A DNA stretch of 64,000 nucleotides from Kwoniella bestiolae CBS 10118 (Eukaryota > Basidiomycota > Tremellomycetes > Tremellales > Cryptococcaceae): contig NC_089242.1 in assembly GCF_000512585.2 (NCBI RefSeq), positions 3,782,001-3,846,000 on the forward strand, written 5' to 3'. The position numbers were made by a program, and so were the translations under genes. Positions 56,186 through 64,000 of the stretch are shown one piece after another (position 1 is the first letter of the stretch; each line of letters begins with the position of its first letter). The notes under the pieces are model-generated. The model made no database searches, was not told where the DNA came from, and saw only the letters and a list, made by a program, of their open reading frames with translations.

Positions 56186-56941
56186 ATGTCGTACAACTTC
56201 CACACGGATCTTTCGCAGGATAAGCATTCGAAACATCCTACACGCCAGTGGCGATCCAACAGTAGTAAGTAGCCTACCCAGATTGTGCGTGCGATTCTCA
56301 ACGAGGCTGCACAAGACTACCATATGCTCTGCTGACCACCGATGAAAACAGTCAACAACTTGTCTGGGCAGTCCAAGGCTCTGGAGTCCAACGATTGGCG
56401 ACAAAGAGATGAAGGCTCGGCAAAAAACGAGATTCACTCTAACAGTGCCTGTCGTACAAGGAATGCATCCACTCCGAAATGGCTGACCGAAAGCTGGCGT
56501 TTAGGACCTGAGAATGGAATCCAGAGCGAGGACAAATGGCCCAAGGTAACAGTGTCTGATTTCTGCTATGAGGAATGGTCTCTCGGTCACGTTCACTCTA
56601 AATGGACCGAAAGAGCATTGAGAAGGCTACCTGGGGACGCCGCATTCGACGAGCGAGCATGGCTACCTGTGGGCGAGGAGAGAAAAAAACTAATCAAAAA
56701 GGCGATTCAACAAGGCGCGATCAATCTCGAAGAAACTTTGCAAGATCAAGTAGGAGACGAAGAAGCCGTGAGATCATTCTTGACGAAAGAGAAGCTCCTT
56801 TGGAATGGAACCGTTGGCTTTCACAAGGGCCGTGAAACTATTTATGCCACTTGGTCAGTGAGCACAGAGGACAAGATCTGCTTGCTTTCAGGTAAAGGCA
56901 AAGAAGTCAGAGGTGATCTGTCATTGTTGGACAAGAGATAG
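56186..56941 (+). CDS. Island 3 protein A, divergent member
   Basis: Two exons (56186-56264 and 56352-56941; 669 nt, 222 aa) with donor GTAAGT, a CTGAC branch site and acceptor AAACAG in matching phase. N-terminus M-S-Y-N-F-H-T-D-L-S-Q. The second half has K-W-T-E-R-A-L-R-R-L, then E-E-R-K-K-L-I-K-K-A-I-Q-Q-G-A, then V-R-S-F-L-T-K-E-K-L-L-W and a possible beta segment T-V-G-F-H-K-G-R-E-T-I-Y-A-T-W-S-V. The order (W..., helical middle, F-x-x-x-x-L-L, final beta strands) is like the genes at 59139, 60785 and 62303, but identity is low, so membership in that family is tentative. No signal peptide or membrane helix. Unknown function. Confidence 0.68.
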
Positions 56942-57491
56942 GTTGTGAGTGGGCGACCAGTACCCAGCAACTCTTGCCTCAGATCGTAAGGATATGACTC
57001 TGCATGCAAAGATGCAAGGATCATTTCGTGTACCATGGTACCGAGAGAATCGTCTCGAACTCTGTCATATCTTACGTCATGGAGCCCTCCATTCCCCCTC
57101 TACCTCCTTTGATGAGCGTTCTCTCCTTTCATGGTCCTTCCTTTATCAATCCCCTGCCCTCATATTGCAAATCGTGGTCCCTTCTTTTGACTCCATCCCC
57201 TCATCTAGAAAAGAAGGACATGATCTTCTTTCAAAAGTTCGCTACAATATTGCTCGCCATGACTCGGTTCGCAAATACATAGAACAGTATATGAACTGGA
57301 CACACCTGGACGGCGGAATCTCGATAAACAAGCAATTCGGTACAATTGATCAGAGCTTCCGTTGCTCTATTGCACCTTGCTACCTTGAATACAGATAGGT
57401 CATTCTCGTTGATCCCACATCATGTAAGTAACTCTCAAACCTGCATTGGACGCCCAGCTAACCGGATTTATCATCCTCACAGTCATCTAAT
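56942..57491. other. Intergenic in island 3 with a 5'UTR intron
   Basis: A GTAAGT donor at 57424 and a CATCCTCACAG acceptor ending at 57482 define a 59-nt 5'UTR intron of the next gene, with a GCTAAC branch site. A plus-strand frame covering 56949-57398 opens at a non-ATG codon or at internal ATGs and is not supported. Confidence 0.5.
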
Positions 57492-58322
57492 ATGTCATTC
57501 TTCCAACCATCAACATATCCTGACGGCTCATTCAGTACCTATCAGCCAGTACAGCCTCCTTCTCCTCACTGCTCTTGCTCAAGAGAAGATGGGAACCCGG
57601 TTCGACCCGACCCAGGCACCCCTTTACCATGCTTGCCACCACCTGGACCGTGTCCAAGGGATTCCCCTATCTCAGGCCAGGAGCCAACGACCGGATCTTT
57701 AGAGCTGTTCCAGGCAGAATCTGAACGATACCTCCGTACCCAAGCTCAGCCCTGCTCAGGCAGACCGATCAGCCATCGACCGTGTATACCATCTCACGGT
57801 CCTTGTCCCGGTCCGATTCCACCTACCCAGGACGGTAACTATAGTGAATACCTTGCCAGACCTATAGCAATCTCCCATTCCGTCCAACAAGGGCTACCGA
57901 TCCCATCGGCATATCCAAACTCCCCACCGCGGTACTCCCCAAACTCTCCACCGCTGTACAAGCCCCTCTCATCCCCTAGTGAAGGTACACTGCTCCTAGC
58001 TCCTCCACCGAGCGTGCTCGCATCGACTTGTCCATACCTCCATCCCACCTCTCCGTCCGAGCTTCCCACACACTCATGTCCCCATTGTCACTCCACCACA
58101 CATATTCATCGAGCAGAACAGATGGACTGGATGGTCGCTGTGCTGATCATTCTGAACTTTTTTGTGTGGGGTGCCGTCGCTTATGGGTACATCTGCGAGT
58201 ATAATACTGGCGATTTCAACTGGGGGGATATGATAGGAAGCTGTGTAGGGGGTCAAGGCGCGGCGGGATGGGGAAGGATTTGCAAGGGTGAGGAGTGTAG
58301 ATGGGCTTTCGTAGATTGTTGA
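57492..58322 (+). CDS. Proline-rich protein with C-terminal membrane helix
   Basis: Single coding exon, 276 aa, behind a 5'UTR intron. About 200 residues are very rich in Pro, Ser, Tyr and Cys (P-P-R-Y-S-P-N-S-P-P-L-Y, C-P-R-D-S-P, C-P-H-C-H-S-T-T-H-I-H). Then comes one strong hydrophobic helix at about 214-235 (V-A-V-L-I-I-L-N-F-F-V-W-G-A-V-A-Y-G-Y) and a 40-residue tail with four cysteines, several tryptophans and the end R-W-A-F-V-D-C. There is no N-terminal signal. The C-P-H-C-H pair before the helix could bind a metal or be lipidated (inference). It resembles no family I know. Its place between island 3 family genes suggests it belongs to the accessory set. Confidence 0.75.
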   Translation: MSFFQPSTYPDGSFSTYQPVQPPSPHCSCSREDGNPVRPDPGTPLPCLPPPGPCPRDSPISGQEPTTGSLELFQAESERYLRTQAQPCSGRPISHRPCIPSHGPCPGPIPPTQDGNYSEYLARPIAISHSVQQGLPIPSAYPNSPPRYSPNSPPLYKPLSSPSEGTLLLAPPPSVLASTCPYLHPTSPSELPTHSCPHCHSTTHIHRAEQMDWMVAVLIILNFFVWGAVAYGYICEYNTGDFNWGDMIGSCVGGQGAAGWGRICKGEECRWAFVDC

Positions 58323-59138
58323 ACCTGAACGTGGGCAGGTGAAATTGACCTGACTGAAATCTCAAGAAGGGTATGCATACTGTTACCGATGAGCTGTATT
58401 CCACGTGCTTGTGACACAACCATTAATGCAAATTTGCGTTACGCGATACATCGCGTCCAGATATTAACCCATGGGGGTTTCTTGCTCCTCATCGATTTTC
58501 AGTTCGGCCAGACTGATTATTTCCATCGAAACTCTGTTTCCGACCATTCATGGAGGATATATTATACATGTATTCGTGAAGCTGTCTAGGCTATTTGAAT
58601 GGTGACATACTGAAGATGCATCGACCTCAATGATGGGTAACTTCAGGTCTTGGCCCCAGGCCTTCGACCGTTGTCTATGAAAGGATGCTTGTGTTTCGAA
58701 GAGCTCCACTCGATGAGTTGATACAAACCTATCACTGCTCAAGACTCAAGACAGTTCCAGGCCACCTTGGTCTTCGATAGACCGGATCATAAAAGCATCT
58801 GCCTTCTGATACATCTGGCTTTTTGTCGCTGCGGTGATCAATTTCAGTCTATCTTTGAGATTGCCAATCTGACCTGCTTTATGATGGTAAATGGTCCCAA
58901 GCCGTGTATAGTGTGCTAATCTTACGGCCTTCTTCGTCCGCACGTATCGGATAACACCCCGACATCATCGGGCTGACCTAGATTTTCAAGGTATAAAACG
59001 ATTCTATTCTCTTGCCACTTCTTCTCGACCAATTAGTTTATTCAAATCCGAATTCTGGTCAGGGAGTCTTGTCGTTACAGTTATCCAGACACTGAAAGAT
59101 CATTGAACTGCTCCTATAAGCATCACCTACCGTGCAAT
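58323..59138. other. Intergenic in island 3 with relic frames and TATA box
   Basis: Holds minus-strand relic frames (listed separately) and a TATAAAA box at 58992-58998, about 145 bases before the next ATG. Confidence 0.45.
58548..58943 (-). pseudogene. Possible gene fragment, minus strand
   Basis: Two consecutive minus-strand frames of protein-like composition, 58746-58943 (with R-L-A-H-Y-T-R-L-G-T-I-Y-H-H, then L-K-D-R-L-K-L-I-T-A-A-T-K) and 58548-58742. They abut but sit in different frames and lack a proper start. The first could be a helical-repeat fragment. It is the only minus-strand coding signal in island 3, hence either a decayed gene or chance. Confidence 0.25.
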
Positions 59139-60083
59139 ATGCGGTACTCAGATCCGTTCGAACCCGAGGTCAATCGATGTTACGACCCATCTGCTGGCAT
59201 TTCCGACAAAGCCGCGATAGATGTCCGGGTCTGCCTTCAAACAGAATCTTGTCGCAATGCCAAAGAGCGGTGGCTGTGCGCTCCCAATCATGGAACGACT
59301 GCCGCTTCCGGCCCCGTCGAGGCTGAGTGGCGGAAACAGTGTATAGACAGATACACAGAATATATTTTGGCAAACTCTCGACCCACTCTTTCAGAGGAGC
59401 TGCACCCAGTCACCCTGAAGAGCCTGGTAAAGTCTCACGTGCACGCTATCTTTGATGTGGTACGACGTCGATCGGAATCGAAGTGTCCCTCGGCTGAACA
59501 ATTCAAGACTCATGACCAGTTCCTGCAACATTTGGTGGAAGAGAATCTTGACTTGCAAGAAGCGTGGGACATAGGGTGGGGAAAGCCACACACATACAAA
59601 ATCGGATACGACTCCTATGACAACGAGCATTGTGTTTCTGTTGAATTTGAGATCCCAACGAGACCAGTTGCGGAAAGCGTCGTCTCTGGCACTCAAGGCT
59701 TTGAAGGTCAAACCGGCCAAACACCGAACGAGGATGCCAGAACGGCAGCATCTCAAGGGGTTGGGGCAGCTTTCTCAAACTCTGAACTCAACACCAATCC
59801 TCCCGGTCTCAGCAAAGAGTTGGAAAACTCAATGGAGAGCAATCGCTGGCTATTAGGAAATTCCGCAGCTTCAGCCTCTACCAGCGCCGCGGATGCGTCC
59901 GTCATGTCCAAGTGTCGTGACGACAGTGAAGGTTCTGTCACTGTGGGAGGGACTATCGGGCTGGGTAATGGCGCAGCGCCTTCTACGAACTCGAAAAGCC
60001 AGCGAGAACTACCACACTTTGTGGACGATCCAGATAGAAGTGCAATTGAGAGCAACCCCGATGTGGAAAGTAATTCAATGTGA
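59139..60083 (+). CDS. Island 3 family protein B
   Basis: Intronless; the first ATG is at 59139 (an in-frame TTG upstream is not a start), giving 314 aa. The core aligns with the next two genes: E-A-E-W-R-K-Q-C-I-D-R-Y, then L-K-S-L-V-K-S-H-V-H-A-I-F-D-V-V, then F-L-Q-H-L-V-E-E-N-L and E-H-C-V-S-V-E-F-E-I-P. They correspond to E-K-W-R-D, L-R-R-H-x-x-I-M and C-V-E-x-x-F-x-I-P in the others. The N-terminal region has five cysteines. The last 100 residues are Ser/Asn/Glu-rich and probably disordered. No signal peptide or membrane segment, so probably intracellular. Unknown function. Confidence 0.75.
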   Translation: MRYSDPFEPEVNRCYDPSAGISDKAAIDVRVCLQTESCRNAKERWLCAPNHGTTAASGPVEAEWRKQCIDRYTEYILANSRPTLSEELHPVTLKSLVKSHVHAIFDVVRRRSESKCPSAEQFKTHDQFLQHLVEENLDLQEAWDIGWGKPHTYKIGYDSYDNEHCVSVEFEIPTRPVAESVVSGTQGFEGQTGQTPNEDARTAASQGVGAAFSNSELNTNPPGLSKELENSMESNRWLLGNSAASASTSAADASVMSKCRDDSEGSVTVGGTIGLGNGAAPSTNSKSQRELPHFVDDPDRSAIESNPDVESNSM

Positions 60084-60784
60084 TAAGTAACCAGCAAAGT
60101 TCAGCACAATGAAGCTATGGCAAAGTTGAATTCATCACTGAAGAATATGATTTCCGAAACATACTGTAATAAGCTTGGGAAAGAAACCTGTGGATCCTGT
60201 CAAATGAGACAACGCAGTTGAAGATAAGTTGCGCATTATATTTCTGGGAAGCTGGGCGGGTATCCTATACCAGATTGCATAGGGAAAAAACGTGTAGATA
60301 GTAAGCGATCTGCGTCCAATGGAGCTTGATTTTTAATATGATTGTCAGCATGCATGTGATTTTTCAGTGACAGCAATATTCCCATTTCAGTGTGTACAAG
60401 GCTATATGGTGAAGATTACTACGGATTTTCGGTGCAGTGATTTCTTCTGCTGAGTCTTCGATCTAGCCTGAAGGTTTGGAACCCAATCATCACCCAAGAG
60501 CAACTAGCAGAGAAACTCGTTGCATTGAAGTGCGCAATCGCCGGATACTTCGTCAAGCATGACTAGTTAGCCTTCTCTCCGAGAGGCGGAATATCAGGGT
60601 GGTTTTTGAGGGGCGCAGCCCCGAAATCATCGGGGATCGTACTCATTTCAGAAGCGCTCCATCTATAAAGTGCCACAAGGCAATTTGCCTTTATATATCA
60701 CTTTCACGTACATCTATGTTCGTCAGAAAATAAACCTATCTTTAACCGAGCTTCACCATCGCCATCCAGGTATCTTCGCTTTCA
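60084..60784. other. Intergenic in island 3 with TATA box
   Basis: TATATA at 60692-60697, about 90 bases before the next ATG. A small GC hairpin (GGGGCGCAGCCCC, about 60610-60622) is present. No gene is supported. Confidence 0.5.
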
Positions 60785-61342
60785 ATGTCAACCAACGGGA
60801 GTGAAGCTGCCCTTGAAACTCGAGGTCCAACGTCGACCAGTCAAGACATAATAGTTTATAAGGGGCTCCATTGGGATAGAGGGTCAAACAAACCTCCCGA
60901 GTCTTGTTCTTATCCTTCAACTTTTGAACCGAAGGTAAAAGACCCCATAATGGAGAAATGGCGGGACTCTGCCCTAGAAGGATACATGGAATGTATTAAG
61001 CAAAACACTCCCTCAATCTCCGAATCAAAACTGAGTACGACGAAAAACTCGTTAAGACGGCATTCCGATATAATGTATGATCTTGGTCTAGAAAACTTCG
61101 AAGAAATGACCACCAAAGAGGACGAAGGAACCCGCGAGGCGGCGATAAAGAGATTCAGTGAAGACCGACTGATGTTTGATTACCTTAAGGACGACGACAT
61201 ATACAGGTTAGTATTCGATTGGCCCTGTGGTAATAGATTTTGGGAGCTCAAGTTCTGCATCCCCGGTGCCGGCGACACAGCCTCTCAGTCAAGCGCAGGG
61301 AATAGTATTGGAAAGCCTCCATCCTCGGGGAAGACCTCTTGA
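60785..61342 (+). CDS. Island 3 family protein C
   Basis: Intronless, 185 aa. Key positions: F-E-P-K-V-K-D-P-I-M-E-K-W-R-D-S-A-L-E at about 50-70, then S-I-S-E-S-K-L, N-S-L-R-R-H-S-D-I-M-Y-D-L and I-K-R-F-S-E-D-R-L. A beta-like end follows, Y-R-L-V-F-D-W-P-C-G-N-R-F-W-E-L-K-F-C-I-P. This is the most compact copy of the family and shows its core of about 110 residues, which looks alpha then beta. The Ser/Gly tail is short. Same strand as, and clear homology to, the genes at 59139 and 62303. Unknown function. Confidence 0.77.
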   Translation: MSTNGSEAALETRGPTSTSQDIIVYKGLHWDRGSNKPPESCSYPSTFEPKVKDPIMEKWRDSALEGYMECIKQNTPSISESKLSTTKNSLRRHSDIMYDLGLENFEEMTTKEDEGTREAAIKRFSEDRLMFDYLKDDDIYRLVFDWPCGNRFWELKFCIPGAGDTASQSSAGNSIGKPPSSGKTS

Positions 61343-62302
61343 GTCATATATGGATCCCATGTACAAATGAAGGGGAAAGAAAGCGATCAATTACATCATT
61401 AGGGTAAAAGAGAATGGCCGCAGGGCTTCCAGTATATTCATAACGTGCAGCAGTGGGATTTACCCCAATAAAATTTACGTACAGTACATTATGACTCCGC
61501 TGTTCCTCTCCCATCACTCCTGTCCATGAACCTGTCTCATGAATATTACCCATTGACTTGCTCTATCCTGGTGCCGAGCATCTGTCGATTGCCAGATTCC
61601 TACCCGCGATACTGCTCAATGGAGGGCTTCGAAAGTGCAGAACCTCGCAAACGCTAAAATGCGACCTACAGTACTGTACCAGGAAAACCGCCAACGAGGT
61701 AGATCTCCCCTCGGACGCCCGCCACAGTCGGACGATCATCAGGATTTTCCTAAGAAACACTGCTTTTGATCCCGCTCATTGCTTTGGCCGAGTTCGCCGA
61801 TATCGATTACGATTTTTTTTTCTGATTGTCAAACTGGCCTTCGTGACAAGAACCATATGTGGCCTTTGATAACGGTATAGCTATTCCGATACACTCGGAG
61901 GTCATTCTGTCTCGACGGAAGGACAATCCGGAGTAGTCCGGAGTTCTTGATACATGTCATACACTGCTGGTCCCGATCTGACATGTCAACCTTTGGTCAC
62001 TATCATGCGATGTGATCGGTGATCCAGGCCCAGGCCAACGCGTCTTGCTATATTGATATACAAGAAGTCGACAGCGGAGGAGTTATCGTCTTCCTGGGCC
62101 CGTGTTGACCGGCCAAGGAGAGACTTGTAATTCGATTCAGAAAGAGATATAAATGGTGAGCGAATGTTGCTTTGTATTGGTATTTCATCCCCATAATAGA
62201 CACGACTTAGCTGCTATTGCTGATTGGTAACCCTTCCAATATCCTTTCATCTGGCGTAGTATCAACAACGTTGAGAGTGCTTATAAGTAGTCGATATATA
62301 CG
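61343..62302. other. Intergenic in island 3 with TATA box
   Basis: TATAAAT at 62148-62154, about 150 bases before the next ATG. Scattered short frames only. An imperfect repeat of TCCGGAGTAGTCCGGAG lies near 61927-61943. Confidence 0.5.
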
Positions 62303-63001
62303 ATGGGTAGTCGAGAAAAAGATGAGGTGGTAGTCACGATCCGACCATATCGCGAAATCGGGAGGCCTCACCCTGACCCCACTCTTACTTATTCTTCTCA
62401 ATTCACGCTCAAAAACGATCCTACTGCCGAAAAGTGGCGTGATGTATTCACCGATCAAACTATGGCGGAGCTCGCTGAAGAACCACTTTTCGTTCCAACA
62501 GATGGCACCGACCATGATACGATCAAAGAATCAGTCCGACGACACGCAGGTATAATGTTTCACGTGAGAGGTAGATCAATGGCCGATGGTCTGCTACATG
62601 AAGAAGATAAGGAGGATTTTTACAGAGATTTCTGTGAACAATTGCTTGAGGCTCACGCTTTGAGTTCAAGAGAGAAGACTGTGGAGATGGCCTATGAGCG
62701 AGACGATGGGCGTCATTGTGTGGAAACGAAATTTCATCTCCCTCCGTTTCAGCCGTCGCGACTGACAGAGGTTGTATCGACATTGGCACTTACCGGAAAG
62801 TACGCGCAGTCAGATGAGCTGGAGTTCAAGAAATCAGAACCACTTATTGATGACCGTATCCCACCTGTCTATGTTAATGGGAAATTACTGACTGGTCTCG
62901 CAAGTGAATTTGCTCTCGATATGGGAAAGGATTGGGAGGATACCCTGAGATCTCCGACAAGTACGCACAGTCAACTCATGACACGGAAGCGGTCTCACTG
63001 A
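62303..63001 (+). CDS. Island 3 family protein D, C-terminus possibly frameshifted
   Basis: Intronless, 232 aa. Family core: F-T-L-K-N-D-P-T-A-E-K-W-R-D-V-F, then I-K-E-S-V-R-R-H-A-G-I-M-F-H-V, then F-Y-R-D-F-C-E-Q-L-L and V-E-M-A-Y-E-R-D-D-G-R-H-C-V-E-T-K-F-H-L-P. Past the core, residues about 160-190 contain T-G-K-Y-A-Q-S-D-E-L-E. Near 62956 the DNA repeats this coding sequence (about 16 of 20 bases), but one base out of frame: the other frame would read D-K-Y-A-Q-S-T-H-D-T-E, continuing to a stop at about 63035. The annotated end at 63001 is therefore either a recent frameshift or the true end. Confidence 0.75.
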   Translation: MGSREKDEVVVTIRPYREIGRPHPDPTLTYSSQFTLKNDPTAEKWRDVFTDQTMAELAEEPLFVPTDGTDHDTIKESVRRHAGIMFHVRGRSMADGLLHEEDKEDFYRDFCEQLLEAHALSSREKTVEMAYERDDGRHCVETKFHLPPFQPSRLTEVVSTLALTGKYAQSDELEFKKSEPLIDDRIPPVYVNGKLLTGLASEFALDMGKDWEDTLRSPTSTHSQLMTRKRSH

Positions 63002-63892
63002 CTCTCGCCGATCCATCAATTGACGCCGAGACCTAAAAGAACGAAGTGGAGCCGGATGCAGCTTGGATTAAGAACGCTGGTCATGCCATGGTCTAGAGCC
63101 TTAACGACAAAGCTTAACGACAAGCCTCAGAACATGAGGTCGTCTCAAGGTTATTCATGTACATAGTGGTATGGGGCTACTGTTGAGAGGTATGATCGAA
63201 GAGTGGTTAGATTTTCATATCTGGTGCTATCTCTGTTTCTTCTGCATATGCAAACATCGTTCATATTAACGATCGTATATGAATTTTGTACTTTTTTCGT
63301 AGGTGGACAGAGCATGAAGAACTTATAGCTCATCTCTGATTTCTTCTTTGAAACCCAACGGCACTCGCAGGACAATCACGTAGTCGTCCCTCCATTGTAT
63401 GTATCTTGGACAAACGAAATGTGAACTTCGAAGTTGTAACGCTCGTTTGAGTAAGCCTTTACGAAGGCCGCAGCAGTGGGATGACATTTTGAATCGTGAT
63501 GTCGTCATGCCAGTCCAGACCAACCTGTCACACAGCAATTTGATACCCGTCCTCCTTTCACGCCTCATACCTCCTTTGCAAGTGTCGACCAGTCTCGTTC
63601 TGTGGTCGATCGAAGACGTGTGCTACATAGCCTCATGATCACATATAAAAAGGGGAGTATATCCTGCATTGTACTGCAAATTTATTCCAAGCCCTCGCCA
63701 CTCCATCAAGTTTTTCCATAACTTTTCACTGAACAAATACAATTATCACTCGTAAGTCACACTATGCGAAATTCCCTTGCCCCAAACAAACTGGACAGGT
63801 CCTTCTACATCACTTTCACTCGTTCTCTGATTGATATCCGCATAATCAGGGACTGACTAGTCACAGTATCTCTAGCTTCAAAATGGTGTTGA
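63002..63892. other. Intergenic in island 3 with TATA box and 5'UTR intron
   Basis: TATAAAA at 63654-63660 and a 5'UTR intron (donor GTAAGT at 63752, branch GACTGAC, acceptor TCTAG ending 63875) point to a transcription unit entering the right edge of the window. Confidence 0.5.
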
Positions 63893-64000
63893 AAAAGACC
63901 CCCATCCAACGGGACGATACCACAGATACTCTTCCCATTCGGGAGGGTTCTATCAGCAAGGTCCCTACCACATCTTCTGATGGGGTACATACAGCTGTAA
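63893..64000 (+). CDS. Start of an unknown gene, cut by the window edge
   Basis: Thirty-six codons are visible from the ATG at 63893: M-V-L-K-K-T-P-I-Q-R-D-D, then T-L-P-I-R-E-G-S-I-S-K-V-P. Open to the end of the window. The upstream TATA box and 5'UTR intron support it. Too little is seen to say whether it belongs to the island 3 family. Confidence 0.55.
   Translation, partial: KRPPSNGTIPQILFPFGRVLSARSLPHLLMGYIQL

Noticed and set aside
56949..57398. Plus-strand frame of about 150 codons between two island 3 genes
   Set aside because: Mixed composition, no fitting start, and it overlaps the leader with the 5'UTR intron of the next gene.

Overview
This window looks like a chromosome segment from a tremellomycete yeast (Cryptococcus/Kwoniella-like basidiomycete). 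The evidence is dense short introns (about 50-70 nt) with GTRNGT donors and CTGAC/CTAAC branch sites, intron-rich housekeeping genes, and clear basidiomycete-type orthologues including an SMN homologue. The organism call is inference; no rRNA or other marker beyond EF-1alpha is present. I saw no rRNA, tRNA, CRISPR, transposase or telomere repeat.

Housekeeping backbone. 0.9-10.6 kb: a secreted GH5 exo-beta-1,3-glucanase, the nuclear RNA factor NRDE2, the 60S assembly factor NSA2 (with a 6-nt microexon) and the G-patch protein PXR1. 13-15 kb: EF-1alpha (TEF1) behind a long repeat-bearing promoter and a 5'UTR intron. 15.8-22.7 kb: an unknown protein, Mediator subunit MED7, Golgi protein TVP23, an SMN-like protein and a J-domain protein. 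23-25.6 kb: a HAD sugar/glycerol-phosphatase gene carrying a nearly perfect 1.09-kb internal tandem duplication. 35.5-43.2 kb: VTS1 (SAM-domain RNA binder), the mitochondrial carrier YHM2 and ribosomal protein eL13. 47.8-55.7 kb: SGD1/NOM1, a She3-like coiled-coil protein and a CCDC43-like protein.

Accessory islands. Three islands sit between these genes. Island 1 (25.9-34.9 kb, all minus strand) is a tandem array of divergent paralogues. They have an MSS- start, an N-terminal domain, a shared segment of the type R-x-G-x-x-L-S-x-E-S, then usually one membrane segment and a variable tail; one copy is frameshifted and two carry a different soluble C-terminus. Island 2 (44.8-47.7 kb, plus strand) holds three intronless single-pass membrane proteins, two of them clear paralogues. 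Island 3 (56.1-64 kb, plus strand) holds a second family of small soluble proteins (E-K-W-R-D, R-R-H-x-x-I-M and C-V-E-x-x-F-x-I-P type motifs) plus a proline-rich membrane protein, and runs off the right edge.

Most island genes have a recognisable TATA box 70-150 nt before the ATG, whereas the housekeeping genes have pyrimidine-rich leaders. The islands are the best candidates for something undescribed: lineage-specific, fast-evolving, co-oriented gene arrays, two of them of membrane proteins. Their function cannot be read from the sequence.
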